Below are positions 27,792-37,047 of a DNA stretch of 64,000 nt, one piece after another. The stretch lies in the NCBI GenBank assembly GCA_963788085.1, contig CAWBFS010000015.1:235058-299057 (forward strand), read 5' to 3'. The first letter of the stretch is position 1, and each line of letters begins with the position of its first letter. This DNA is from AP-15 sp963788085 (GTDB lineage Bacteria > Pseudomonadota > Alphaproteobacteria > ATCC43930 > CGMCC-115725). Both the position numbers and the translations under genes were made by a program. The notes beneath the pieces are model-generated. The model searched no databases and was not told the origin of the DNA. It was given only the letters and a program-made list of their open reading frames with translations.

Positions 27792-28763
27792 TCAGTCCCT
27801 GAGTTCGGGAACGATCCATAATGGCTTCTGGCCGCGGGCGACGCGTTCGAAATTGTCGAAGGCGTTGCGCCAGCGCTTCCAGTGATTGTCCCAGGTCGGC
27901 CCGGCGCCGTGCGGGGAGAAGATCGCGTTCTTCAAGGTGAACAGTTCGTGGTCCGGCTTGGGCGGCTCTTCGACCATGACGTCGAGCCCGGCGCCCAGGA
28001 TTTTCTCGTCGCGCAGCGCCATGTAGAGCGCCTTCTCGTCGACCACCGGGCCGCGGCAAGTGTTGATCAGGATCGCGGTCGGCTTCATCATCCCCAACTC
28101 GCGCTCGCCGATCAGATTGTGCGTCGATTTGTCGAGCGGCACGTGCAGGGTCACGATGTCGGAGGTCTTCAACAGCTCGGGGAACAACGCAAAGCGGACG
28201 CCGAGCGTATCCTCCTGATCGGTCGTCAGCCGGTTGATGTCGTAATATTTGATGTGCATGTCGAAGGCCTTGGCACGGCGCGCAACCTTCTTGCCGATAT
28301 TGCCGAGCCCGACAATGCCCAAGGTCTTGTCTTCCAGCTCGTATAGTTTGGCGGAATTGAAGTCGTTGCCGCGCCAGCGGCCGGAGACCACGCCCTCGTG
28401 CTGCCAGATCAACTTGCGGCACACCGCCAGCATCAGCAGCATTGCATGCTCGGCGACCGCCGTCGCATTGGCGCCGCCATTGTTGCAGATCGGCACGCCA
28501 GCGGCGCGAGCCGCCTCCAAATCATAGGTGTTGTAGCCGGCGCTCAAGGTCTGCACGATCCGTAGCTTCGGCGCCGCCTGGTAGAATTCCGGCCCGTGTT
28601 TGAACTGCCCCGACCCGATGTAATACTCAGTGTCCTTCAGCAATTCAAAGAATTCGGGTCTGCCATGCGGGGCGGTCGCCAGCTGCCAGCCGGGCGGCAG
28701 CAAGTCATGGGCGATCGCGAGCGTCTCTTCGGGATGGGTGCTGGGCGTCAGAATGCGAGGCAT
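27792..28763 (-). CDS. D-isomer-specific 2-hydroxyacid dehydrogenase
   Basis: 323 residues. NAD-binding GLGNIGKKVARRAKAFDM (GxGxxG, about 151), catalytic Arg in INTCRGPVVDEKAL, Glu in LDVMVEEPPK, and a histidine in FSPHGAGPTW at the expected place. Starts at ATG 28763 (MPRILTPSTHPEETLA) after AGGAG. It would oxidise a D-2-hydroxyacid or reduce a 2-oxoacid. Divergent from the L-2-hydroxyacid oxidase-type gene, which together would let the cell handle both stereoisomers. Confidence 0.88.
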   Translation of the reverse strand: MPRILTPSTHPEETLAIAHDLLPPGWQLATAPHGRPEFFELLKDTEYYIGSGQFKHGPEFYQAAPKLRIVQTLSAGYNTYDLEAARAAGVPICNNGGANATAVAEHAMLLMLAVCRKLIWQHEGVVSGRWRGNDFNSAKLYELEDKTLGIVGLGNIGKKVARRAKAFDMHIKYYDINRLTTDQEDTLGVRFALFPELLKTSDIVTLHVPLDKSTHNLIGERELGMMKPTAILINTCRGPVVDEKALYMALRDEKILGAGLDVMVEEPPKPDHELFTLKNAIFSPHGAGPTWDNHWKRWRNAFDNFERVARGQKPLWIVPELRD

Positions 28764-28864
28764 ATAGCGTCTCCTCTTCGGGGGATTGTCGCGCCTGGTT
28801 GGCAAGAGCCGCATCGTAGCGATACCTTGCGATCCCCGTCAAATCAGCCCGGAAAAACAGAACC

Positions 28865-29959
28865 ATGGTCGAGTCGCTCGAAAGCCGCTTCCAAAACCTC
28901 CACGAGTTCGTAACCCAGGCACGCACCAACCTGGACCGCAACAATTGGGACTACCTGATCGGCGGCTCCGAGACCGAGACGACCCTGGCGCGCAACCGCC
29001 TGGCGCTCGATGCAATAGGTTTCCGGCCGCGGGTATTGCGCGATGTATCGAATGTCGATTGCAGCGCCGCGCTGTTCGGCAAGAAGCTGCGCATCCCGGT
29101 ATTGTGCGCGCCGGTCGGCTCGCTCGAAGTGTTCGAGCCGGGCGGGGGCGCCACTGTCGCCGAAGCGACGCGCACCTTTGGCAACGGAATTATCCTGAGC
29201 TCCGTGTCGCATCCCGGGCTCGACAAGACTGCTGAGGCTTCGGGCGACGGTTTCAAGATCTTCCAGCTTTACGTTCGCGGCGACGCCGCCTGGGTCGACG
29301 ACCATGTCCGGCGCGCGATCGACAAGGGCTACGACGCGTTTTGCCTGACCGTCGACACCGACAGCTACAGCCGGCGCGAACGCGACATCGCCAAGCGGCA
29401 CCAGCGCCGGCGCGTACGCGTCGCCGATGCCCGCATCTTCCAGGCGCAGTTCAACTGGCGCGACGTCGAGCGCATCAAAAAGGGTTTCGACATCCCGCTG
29501 ATCCTCAAAGGCATCGCAACCGCCGAGGACGCCAAGATCGCGGTCGAGCACGGGGTCGACTGCGTCTATGTGTCGAACCATGGCGGGCGCCAGCTCGATC
29601 AGGGCGTCGGGTCGATGGATGTGTTGCCGGAGGTCGTCGAAGCGGTCGGCGGGCGGGCGCGCATCATCGTCGATGGCGGCATCAGCCGCGGCACCGATGT
29701 CGTCAAGGCGCTCACCCTCGGTGCCGACGCGGTCGCCTGCGGCCGGCTCTATGTTTACGGCCTCGCCGCGGCGGGCGCCGAAGGGATGGTGCGCCTCTTC
29801 GAGATCCTCGAAGACGAAATCCGCATCTGTCTCTCGCTGCTCGGCGTCACCGGCTATCACGAGCTCGACAAATCCTACATCCGCCCGGCCCGCCAAGTCG
29901 TCCCGCCGCACGTTCACAGCGCCTTCCCGCACCTCAACCTGGCGCGCGAGACGTATTGA
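28865..29959 (+). CDS. FMN-dependent alpha-hydroxy-acid dehydrogenase
   Basis: 364 residues of the L-lactate / glycolate / mandelate dehydrogenase family. FMN-barrel with substrate Tyr in NWDYLIGGSETE (about 27-38), catalytic His and Arg in VYVSNHGGRQLDQG (about 235), and phosphate loop IIVDGGISRGTDVVKALTLGADAVACGR. No signal peptide or membrane part. It oxidises an L-2-hydroxyacid to the oxoacid. It starts at ATG 28865, 102 bp from the divergent D-isomer dehydrogenase. Confidence 0.88.
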   Translation: MVESLESRFQNLHEFVTQARTNLDRNNWDYLIGGSETETTLARNRLALDAIGFRPRVLRDVSNVDCSAALFGKKLRIPVLCAPVGSLEVFEPGGGATVAEATRTFGNGIILSSVSHPGLDKTAEASGDGFKIFQLYVRGDAAWVDDHVRRAIDKGYDAFCLTVDTDSYSRRERDIAKRHQRRRVRVADARIFQAQFNWRDVERIKKGFDIPLILKGIATAEDAKIAVEHGVDCVYVSNHGGRQLDQGVGSMDVLPEVVEAVGGRARIIVDGGISRGTDVVKALTLGADAVACGRLYVYGLAAAGAEGMVRLFEILEDEIRICLSLLGVTGYHELDKSYIRPARQVVPPHVHSAFPHLNLARETY

Positions 29960-30158
29960 GATTCGGACCGGCCGGACTGCCCGGCGAGGCCCCCGCATCG
30001 GCCCGGTGCCTCCTATTCCCCTGTTTCTGCAGGGAATTTACAGGAGGGACCCGCTTCTCGCCGGAACCCACCAATATGCAAGAATAAAATGGGAATGTGG
30101 CAACTTTGCAGTTGGATAAGGCGGGTCGTTACCCTTGCCGAACCAAGCCCCCCAGGGT

Positions 30159-30734
30159 TCACTCCCGAATGGTCAGCGTGCTATCCGAACCCAACCTCGT
30201 GAGCAGTTTGAGAAGAATGCTTCGGCTCACGGCGATACAGCCGTCGGTCGGTGAGAAGTTGGGACGGGCGATGTGGAGGAAAATAGCGCTGCCGGCACCC
30301 GGTTGCGTCGGATTCATGTTGTAGCCGACCACGACCAACAGGTCGTAAATCCCGTCGGTTCGCCAGAGTTGCTCTGTGTGTGAGGGATAGGGAAGTTCGA
30401 CCAATTGATTATACTTCGGGTCATTGGGATCGTCGACCCAAGCATGCGCCTCCCGCAGCGGCGTCATTGGGAAGTCGGTAGAGGGAAGCTTGATCCGGTC
30501 CTGGCGGTACATTCCGAAGGGGAGTGAAAACGTACCCGCGGGGGTCGCCCGATCGCCTTCTTTCTTGTTCTGGCGTACGCCGCCGGCTCCAATCGCTGCT
30601 CGGGCAGTACCGGATGGCCAATGCAAGTATCCGCCCTGGTACTCGATACTCACATGCCTTCCTGCGCTCGCTGGCGGGCCTTCGCACCCGACTAGCACCC
30701 CGAAAGCGCCTCTCAGCAAAGCACGGCGCGACAT
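30159..30734 (-). CDS. L,D-transpeptidase (YkuD) family protein
   Basis: 191 residues from ATG 30734. The N-terminus MSRRALLRGAFGVLVGCEGPPASA combines a double Arg with a lipobox-like LVGC, so it is exported and perhaps a lipoprotein. The YkuD domain holds the catalytic HIARPNFSPTDGCIAVSR (His...Asp-Gly-Cys) near the C-terminus and TPAGTFSLPFGMY earlier. Such enzymes make 3-3 peptidoglycan cross-links or attach proteins. Codon use is less GC-rich than in neighbours. Function inferred from the Cys motif only. Confidence 0.78.
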   Translation of the reverse strand: MSRRALLRGAFGVLVGCEGPPASAGRHVSIEYQGGYLHWPSGTARAAIGAGGVRQNKKEGDRATPAGTFSLPFGMYRQDRIKLPSTDFPMTPLREAHAWVDDPNDPKYNQLVELPYPSHTEQLWRTDGIYDLLVVVGYNMNPTQPGAGSAIFLHIARPNFSPTDGCIAVSRSILLKLLTRLGSDSTLTIRE

Positions 30735-30823
30735 CTGCAGGTCACGCGGACTCGCTTCCACTAAAGCCCTTTTCTCTTGTATGAAATTCAGGTTGTAATA
30801 CCACCCCACCCTCATCGCATTTG

Positions 30824-31600
30824 CTAATCTGTCGAGAGATAATCGTTGTTCTCACGGATAAGCCATTTTTGGTCCCGCGCGGAACATTCCAGCACGTATT
30901 TCTCCCCTACTTTGTTTTCACTGACTACTCTGCCATCGACTCTGGTAAACCGCATAGTGTAGACGTTTTCAACAATGGCTTTGGTATGGTCGACAAAGGC
31001 GATCTTGGGGTCCACGGCTACGACATCGACGGCCCGATATTGCGCGAAATCCGCACGGCGACGGGGACCGAGATCCGCAACTTTGCGTACGTAATACTTC
31101 GATCGCGCAATCGCATTTGGTCCCCATTGTGCCAGATATTCGTCAACGTCTAGTTTTCCCCAGGCCAGGAAAAGGGCCCGGATCGGGCGCAGAACATCAG
31201 CCGGCGCGGTCGAACACTCCGGCCCGACCGATTTGTCGAGCGGCACCGAGATGCCCTTTTCTCGTGTGACGGCCCCTTCGAGCCTGTCAAGCCGGTCGAG
31301 CTTCTCGGCATCGGACATGCCGCTCGGCAGCAGAATTTGACAATACATGCTGAGTAGGGTGGTCGCGATGGCGACCTGGTCGGCATGCGGGTACTTTTCA
31401 AATACGTCGTGGGTGACGGTACCGGCCTTACTTTGGAAACTGTCCTTGGTCGCCTCCGATAACCTGGTCACCTTCTCGCTGACATCTTGGCCGAGCTGCT
31501 CGCTCGGGTGCGGGCATTCAAACGCCGAAGCCGTCCCGCAACTCAGCCCCAGGATCGCCGCACCAATCCAGAGCGAACTGTGAACCGAGAGGGGCCCCAT
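30824..31600 (-). CDS. secreted protein with EKYPHAD and NTF2-like domains
   Basis: 258 residues from ATG 31600. Signal peptide MGPLSVHSSLWIGAAILGLSCGTASA. The N-terminal half (about 30-115) includes FEKYPHADQVAIATTLLSMYCQ; it is paralogous to the gene just upstream. The C-terminal half (about 140-258, LRPIRALFLAWGKLDVDEYLAQW ... GEKYVLEC ... KWLIRENNDYLS) looks like an NTF2/SnoaL fold. Its start shares one base with the upstream stop (TGATG), so translation is coupled. Function unknown. Confidence 0.65.
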   Translation of the reverse strand: MGPLSVHSSLWIGAAILGLSCGTASAFECPHPSEQLGQDVSEKVTRLSEATKDSFQSKAGTVTHDVFEKYPHADQVAIATTLLSMYCQILLPSGMSDAEKLDRLDRLEGAVTREKGISVPLDKSVGPECSTAPADVLRPIRALFLAWGKLDVDEYLAQWGPNAIARSKYYVRKVADLGPRRRADFAQYRAVDVVAVDPKIAFVDHTKAIVENVYTMRFTRVDGRVVSENKVGEKYVLECSARDQKWLIRENNDYLSTD

Positions 31601-31965
31601 CAGGGACCGGTAGTCATCATGCCAATGATCGATTGGTTCACCGTTTGCAGCCGGTCTAGTTTCTCCTGATCCGAGAGAGCTGCGCTGTTGTCGATTTGTC
31701 GACAATAAACGCTCATCATCAGCGTGGCGACTGCTACGCGGTCGGCGTGGGGATATTTCTCGAACAGGTTTTTAGCGGTCACCTCGGTCCGATTTTTGAG
31801 GGATCCGCCAATCAACGAGCGCAACCCGCTTACGTTCGCCTCAGTGTCGGTGACGATATCCTTAGCTACGTTCTGCGGAGGAGCCGGGCAGTCCATCGCC
31901 GCATGGGCTGTCCCGACCTGAGCGGCGATAAGGAAAGCGGAAGCCGAGATTCGCAACGCAATCAT
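31600..31965 (-). CDS. small secreted protein, EKYPHAD paralogue
   Basis: 121 residues with a signal peptide (MIALRISASAFLIAAQVGTAHAA). The mature part has LFEKYPHADRVAVATLMMSVYC and a Cys pair pattern (MDCPAPP ... VYC) like the downstream paralogue's ECPHP ... MYC, plausibly a disulfide. It lacks the second, NTF2-like domain. The pair looks like a duplication in which only one copy kept, or gained, the C-terminal domain. No family recognised. Confidence 0.6.
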   Translation of the reverse strand: MIALRISASAFLIAAQVGTAHAAMDCPAPPQNVAKDIVTDTEANVSGLRSLIGGSLKNRTEVTAKNLFEKYPHADRVAVATLMMSVYCRQIDNSAALSDQEKLDRLQTVNQSIIGMMTTGP

Positions 31966-32080
31966 GGCACCGGCTGCCTAAATCGCTAACCAAAAATGCC
32001 ATAGCTTCAGGAATCGCAAAGACGGCGCAATATTCACATCGGAATCCCTGGTGATAGCAGACGCCATGCCGGCGCCGGGA

Positions 32081-32569
32081 TTACGCCGGGCGGTGGCGGG
32101 AGGCCTGCGGCGCCGCGGCGGCCATCGCCGCCGCGATCTTGTCGGGGCGGGTGAAGGCGAGGTATTCGGCGGCGAATTCGGGCGGCAGGATTTCGACCAT
32201 CGTCTCGTTCTCGACCCAGACTTCGATCACGTGGAACGGGCCGCGGTTGCAGCGGAAGCATTGCCAGCCCTCACGGGCTGCGATCGCGTCGACTTTGTCG
32301 GCCTCGGTGGCGACGCTGAGCGCGAAATGGGTCGGGCCGTAGCCGCGCGCTTCCGGCTTTTTCACAAAACCCCCGCCGTCGCTGCCGCCCGGCTGCAGCT
32401 CGGTTCCCGCGGGATAGACCTCGACACCCGATCCGTGCTCGTCGAGCTGAAGCGCAAAAAAGCTTCCCGGATTGGGCGGGAACGGCACCGCCTTGCCGCC
32501 CATCAGCTCGGCCAAAACTCCAGCGACATGTTTCGGGTCGCGCGCAGCGATCGATAGATGATGGATCAT
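32081..32569 (-). CDS. VOC (glyoxalase/bleomycin-resistance fold) protein
   Basis: 162 residues: MIHHLSIAARDPKHVAGVLAELMGG, GVEVYPAG and THFALSVATEADKVDAIAAREGW ... VWVENETMVEILPPE give the paired beta-alpha-beta-beta-beta modules with likely metal ligands His3 or His4, Glu in GVEVYP, His in THFAL and Glu in VEILPP. Substrate unknown; VOC proteins span isomerases, dioxygenases and thiol transferases. Not in an operon with its neighbours. Confidence 0.75.
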   Translation of the reverse strand: MIHHLSIAARDPKHVAGVLAELMGGKAVPFPPNPGSFFALQLDEHGSGVEVYPAGTELQPGGSDGGGFVKKPEARGYGPTHFALSVATEADKVDAIAAREGWQCFRCNRGPFHVIEVWVENETMVEILPPEFAAEYLAFTRPDKIAAAMAAAAPQASRHRPA

Positions 32570-32654
32570 CGGTCCCTCATGAATGTTCCCGAACGATGGA
32601 TAGCATTAAATGGCCGCAGGAGCGACGGGCGGCAAGATGGGCTATAAACCGGCT

Positions 32655-33891
32655 ATGATGCGCCTCCTGCTCGCCCTCATGCTCGTCCTCGTTCCTTTGT
32701 CATCCCGGGCGCAGCCCGCGCCGGGCGGGCCGCCGGCGGTCGGGAGTGGTGCGCGCCGAGCGCCAGCAGATCACGCAGACCGACGAGTTCATCGGCCGCA
32801 TCCAGTCGGTCGGCCGGGTGGCGCTCGTCGCGCGGGTCACCGCGTTTCTCGAAAAGCGGCTCTTTGTCGAGGGCGCCGAGGTCAAAAAGGGCGATCTCCT
32901 TTACCTCCTCGAGCAGCCGCCGTTTCAGGCGCAGGTAGAGAACAACAAGGCCAATGTCGCCCAGCTCGAAGCGCAGCACCGCAACGCCGAGCTGACGCTC
33001 GAGCGGGCGCAATATCTTTTGAAGACCGTCGCCGGCCAGCAGTCGAATGTCGATAGCGCCCTCGCCTCGGAACGCGCTCTGGCGGCGCAGATCGAAGCCG
33101 CCAAGGCCCAGTTGCAGATAGCTGAGATCAACCTCGGCTATACCGAGATCCGCGCGCCGATCGACGGCAAGATCAGCGCCACCGAGGTCACCGAAGGCAA
33201 CGTCGTCTCGCCTACCAGCGGAACCCTGGCGAACCTTGTCAGCCAGGACCCGATGTATGTGAACTTTGCGGTCTCCGTGCGCGCGGGGTTGGATCTGCGC
33301 AACCGATACGAGGCGAAGGGCGGTTTCAACGCGGTGGTGCTCAAGCTGCGCCTGCCGGACGGGCGCATCTACGGCCAGGATGGCAAGCTCGATTACGTGT
33401 CGCCGACGGTCGCGACCAACACCGACACGATAACGGTGCGCGGCGTTTTCCCGAACCCGCTGCTTCCAGGCATCCCAGCCAACGCGCCAGCTCCGCGCGA
33501 ATTGTTCGACGGGGAATTCGTTACCGTGCTGCAAGAGGGCGTGGAGCCGATCACGGTTCTCGCTATCCCGCGCGCCGCGGTGCTGTCCGATCAGCAAGGC
33601 GATTACGTCTATGTCGTCGATGGGCAAAACAAAGCACAACGACGGTCCATCCAGCTCGGCCAGTCGACCCCTTCCACCGCCGTGGTAAGCAACGGGCTGA
33701 AGGAGGGGGAGCTGGTCATCAGCGAGGGGCTGCAGCGGGTCCGCCCCGACCAGGTCGTATCGCCCGGCCCGGCAACTCCGCCGCCGGCGATTTCCCCGGC
33801 GGCTGAACCGGCTGCTGAGCAGGGTTCGAGCGATGGCGCCGGCAACTCCGCGGCCGGCAACGGGCCGGGCGCGCCGAAAGCGAAACAATGA
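32655..33891 (+). pseudogene. RND efflux membrane fusion protein, one early frameshift
   Basis: HlyD/AcrA-type periplasmic adaptor of about 411 residues. Signal peptide MMRLLLALMLVLVPLSSRAQPAPG; a frameshift near 32740 follows, then RQQITQTDEFIGRIQSVGRVALVARVTAFL (lipoyl-type half), a coiled-coil hairpin (VENNKANVAQLEAQHRNAELTLERAQYL ... QIEAAKAQLQIAEINLGYT), second lipoyl half IRAPIDGKISATEV and barrel domains. Low-complexity Pro-Ala-Gly tail. The stop overlaps the next start (ATGA). Confidence 0.85.
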
Positions 33892-36800
33892 TCTCGGCGA
33901 TCTTTGTCGATCGGCCGCGGCTCGCGGTCGTCATCGCGCTCGTCATCACGATCGCCGGCGGCCTGGCGCTGATGCGCATTCCGGTCGCGCAGTTCCCGGA
34001 CATCGTGCCGCCGCAGACCGTAGTTTCGGCCACCTATCCCGGCGCCTCCGCCGCCGTCGTCGAATCGAGCGTCGCGCAGCCGATCGAGGCGCAGGTCGTC
34101 GGCGTCGACAAGATGATCTACATGAAGTCGACGAGCGGCAATGACGGCAGCTACAATTTGACCGTCAGCTTTGTGCTCGGCAGCGATCCCGACATCAACA
34201 CCAACGCCGTCAATAACCGGGTGCAGACCGCCCTCGCCCAGCTCCCTCAGGAAGTCCAGCTGGAGGGGCTGACGATCCAGAAGAAATCGTCGGCGGTCCT
34301 GCAATTCATCATGCTCTATAGCGAGAACGGCAAGCAGGATCCGCTGTTCATTACCAATTACGCGATCATCAATGTGCTCGACGTATTGTCGCGCACACCC
34401 GGGGTCGGCCAGGCGCGCTTGTTCGGCGCGCTCAATTACTCGATGCGCATCTGGTTCGACACCCAGCGCCTCGACAATCTGCAGCTGACGCCGGCCGATG
34501 TGATCGCGGCGATCCAGGCGCAGAACGTGGAGGCGCCGGTCGGCCGGATCGGCGCGCGCCCGATCGGCAAAGACCAGCAATTTCAGATGAATGTGCAGAC
34601 GCAGGGCCGCCTGACGACGCCCGAGCAGTTCGGCAACATTGTATTGCGCGCCAATCCCGACGGCTCCTTGCTGCGCGTACGCGATGTCGCGCGGGTCGAT
34701 CTCGGCGCCCAGAACCAGGACATCGAAGGCCGCCTCAACAGCGAGCCTGCCGTGGCGATCGGCATCTATCTCTCTCCCGGCGCCAATGCCGTGCAGACCG
34801 CTGCTCAGGTCAGGGCCAATCTGGACCGCTTGAGCCAGCGGTTCCCAGCGGGTCTCAAATATCTGGTCAATTACGACACGACCACCTTCGTCCAGGCGAC
34901 GATCCACGACGTGCTGATCACGCTGTTGATCGCCTTTGTGCTGGTCGTGATCGTCGTCTTTGTGTTTCTCGGCAGCCTGCGCGCGACCCTCATTCCCGCA
35001 ATCGCGGTGCCCGTCAGTTTGATCGGCAGCTTCGCGGTGCTGCTGGTGATGGGCTATTCGGCCAATACGATCTCGTTGCTCGCGATGGTGCTGGCGATCG
35101 GCATCCTGGTCGACGATGCGATCGTGGTGGTCGAGAACGTCGAACGCGTCATGGAGGAAGAACCGAACCTGTCACCGGGGGACGCGACAAAAAAGGCGAT
35201 GGCCGAAATCACCGCGCCGATCATCGCGATCACGTTGGTCCTTCTGTCGGTGTTCGTGCCGATCGCCTTTATCCCCGGTATTTCGGGGACACTGTTCCGG
35301 CAATTCGCGGTGACGATCAGCGTCGCGATGCTGATTTCGGCATTGAATGCGCTGACCTTGTCGCCGGCATTGTGCGCCGTTTTCCTTCGCCCCAGTGGCC
35401 CGAAGCGCGGGCCGATGGGCTGGGTGTTGCGGCGCATCGACAATATCCGTGACGGCTATGCGGCGATCGTGCGTCGTCTGGTGCGCGTCTCCATACTCGG
35501 ACTTGTGGCGATTTTGGCGAGCGCCGCCGGAGTTTATTTCCTGTCATTGCGAACGCCGACCGGGTTTCTGCCGGAAGAAGACCAGGGCGCTTTCTTCATC
35601 TCGGTGCAATTGCCTGACGGCGCATCGGTCAGCCGCACCCGTGACGCCGTCAAGCGCATCGAGGCACTGCTGAAGCAGATGCCGCAAGTCCAGAACATTT
35701 TCGCGATTGTCGGATTTTCGATCATCGACAGCGTCAACGAGCCGAATACGGCCTTCATCGTGCCGACCCTGAAGCCGTTCGCCGACCGCGTCGGCGCGGC
35801 GAATTCGGCACAGGCGCTGATCGCGCGGGTGTTCGGCGAGGGACAGCAGATCCGCACGGCGACCGTCATTCCGTTCAACCTGCCGCCGATCATCGGCCTC
35901 TCGACCACCGGAGGGTTCGAATACGAGCTCGAAGGGCTCGAGGGGCAGGATCCCTCCGCGATGAACAGCGTGATGCAGGGGCTTCTCGCGGCCGCCAATC
36001 AGGACCCTCGGCTGACCCGCGTGTTCTCGACCTTCACCGCCAGCAATCCGTCGATCTATCTCGATATCGACCGCGAGAAGACGCAGGCGCTGGGCCTCGG
36101 CATGAACGACGTGTTCAGCGCGTTGCAGGCGACATTGGGCGGCATCTACATCAACAACTTCAACCTGTTCGGACGCGTCTGGCAGGTCAACATCGAGGGC
36201 GAGGGGGCGGACCGCAGCGATGTCTCCTCGCTGTGGCAGATCTACATTCGCAACAAATTCGGCGCCGATGTGCCATTGCGCTCGATCGCCGACGCTCGGC
36301 GTCGTCGTCGGGCCGCAGGTCATCACCCGCTACAACAACTACCGTGCGATCCCGATACAGGGCAGCCCGTCGCCGGGCACCTCCTCCGGCACGGCATTGG
36401 CGGCAATGGCGGAGGTCTCGGCCAAGACCCTGCCCTCGGGCTATGGCTATGAATGGACCGGGACCGCCTATCAGGAGTTCGCGGCTTCCGGGCAGACCGG
36501 CCCGATCCTGGGGCTCGCCGTGCTGTTCGCGTTTCTGTTCCTCGTCGGTCTCTACGAAAGCTGGATGATCCCGGTCCCGGTATTGCTGTCGGTGCCGGTC
36601 GGGGTGCTCGGGCGCGTTTCTCGGAGATTTTGATCTTTCACCTGTCGCTCGACCTCTATGCCGAGATCGGGCTCGTCGTGCTGATCGCGATGGCCGCAAA
36701 GAACGGCATCCTGATCGTCGAATTCGCCAAGGACCGGCGCGAGGAGGGGATGGACATCCGCGAGGCCGCGGTGCTCGGCGCGCGGATGCGGTTTCGCGCG

Positions 36801-37034
36801 GTCATGATGACGTCCTTCGCCTTCATTCTCGGCGTCTACCCTCTGGTCACGGCGCAAGGCGCCGCCGAGATCAGCCGTCACGACGTCGGCACCCCGGTCT
36901 TTGCCGGGATGATCGCGGCCAGCGCCGTCGGGCTCTTTGTGATCCCGATGCTCTATGTCACGTTCCAAAGCCTGCGCGAGCGCAGCAGCGCCCGCTTCCG
37001 CCGGCTGCGGCCGCGCCCCGTTGAAACTGACTAG
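33888..37034 (+). pseudogene. RND multidrug efflux permease (HAE1 type), two frameshifts
   Basis: About 1048 residues, AcrB/MexB-like inner-membrane pump using the proton gradient. First transmembrane helix and periplasmic porter start PRLAVVIALVITIAGGLALMRIPVAQFPDIVPP; TM4 carries the Asp pair in AIGILVDDAIVVVENVERVMEEE. The frame shifts near 36290 (continuing GVVVGPQVITRYNNYRAIPIQG) and near 36615 (continuing FHLSLDLYAEIGLVVLIAMAAKNGILIVEF). Both lie in the second porter/membrane half. No TolC-type gene follows; an outer membrane channel would have to come from elsewhere. Confidence 0.87.
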
Positions 37035-37047
37035 CGCTAGCCTGGGA

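Noticed and set aside
28844..29998. 384-residue minus-strand frame opposite the FMN hydroxyacid dehydrogenase
   Set aside because: Shadow of a gene with clear FMN-site and catalytic His motifs.
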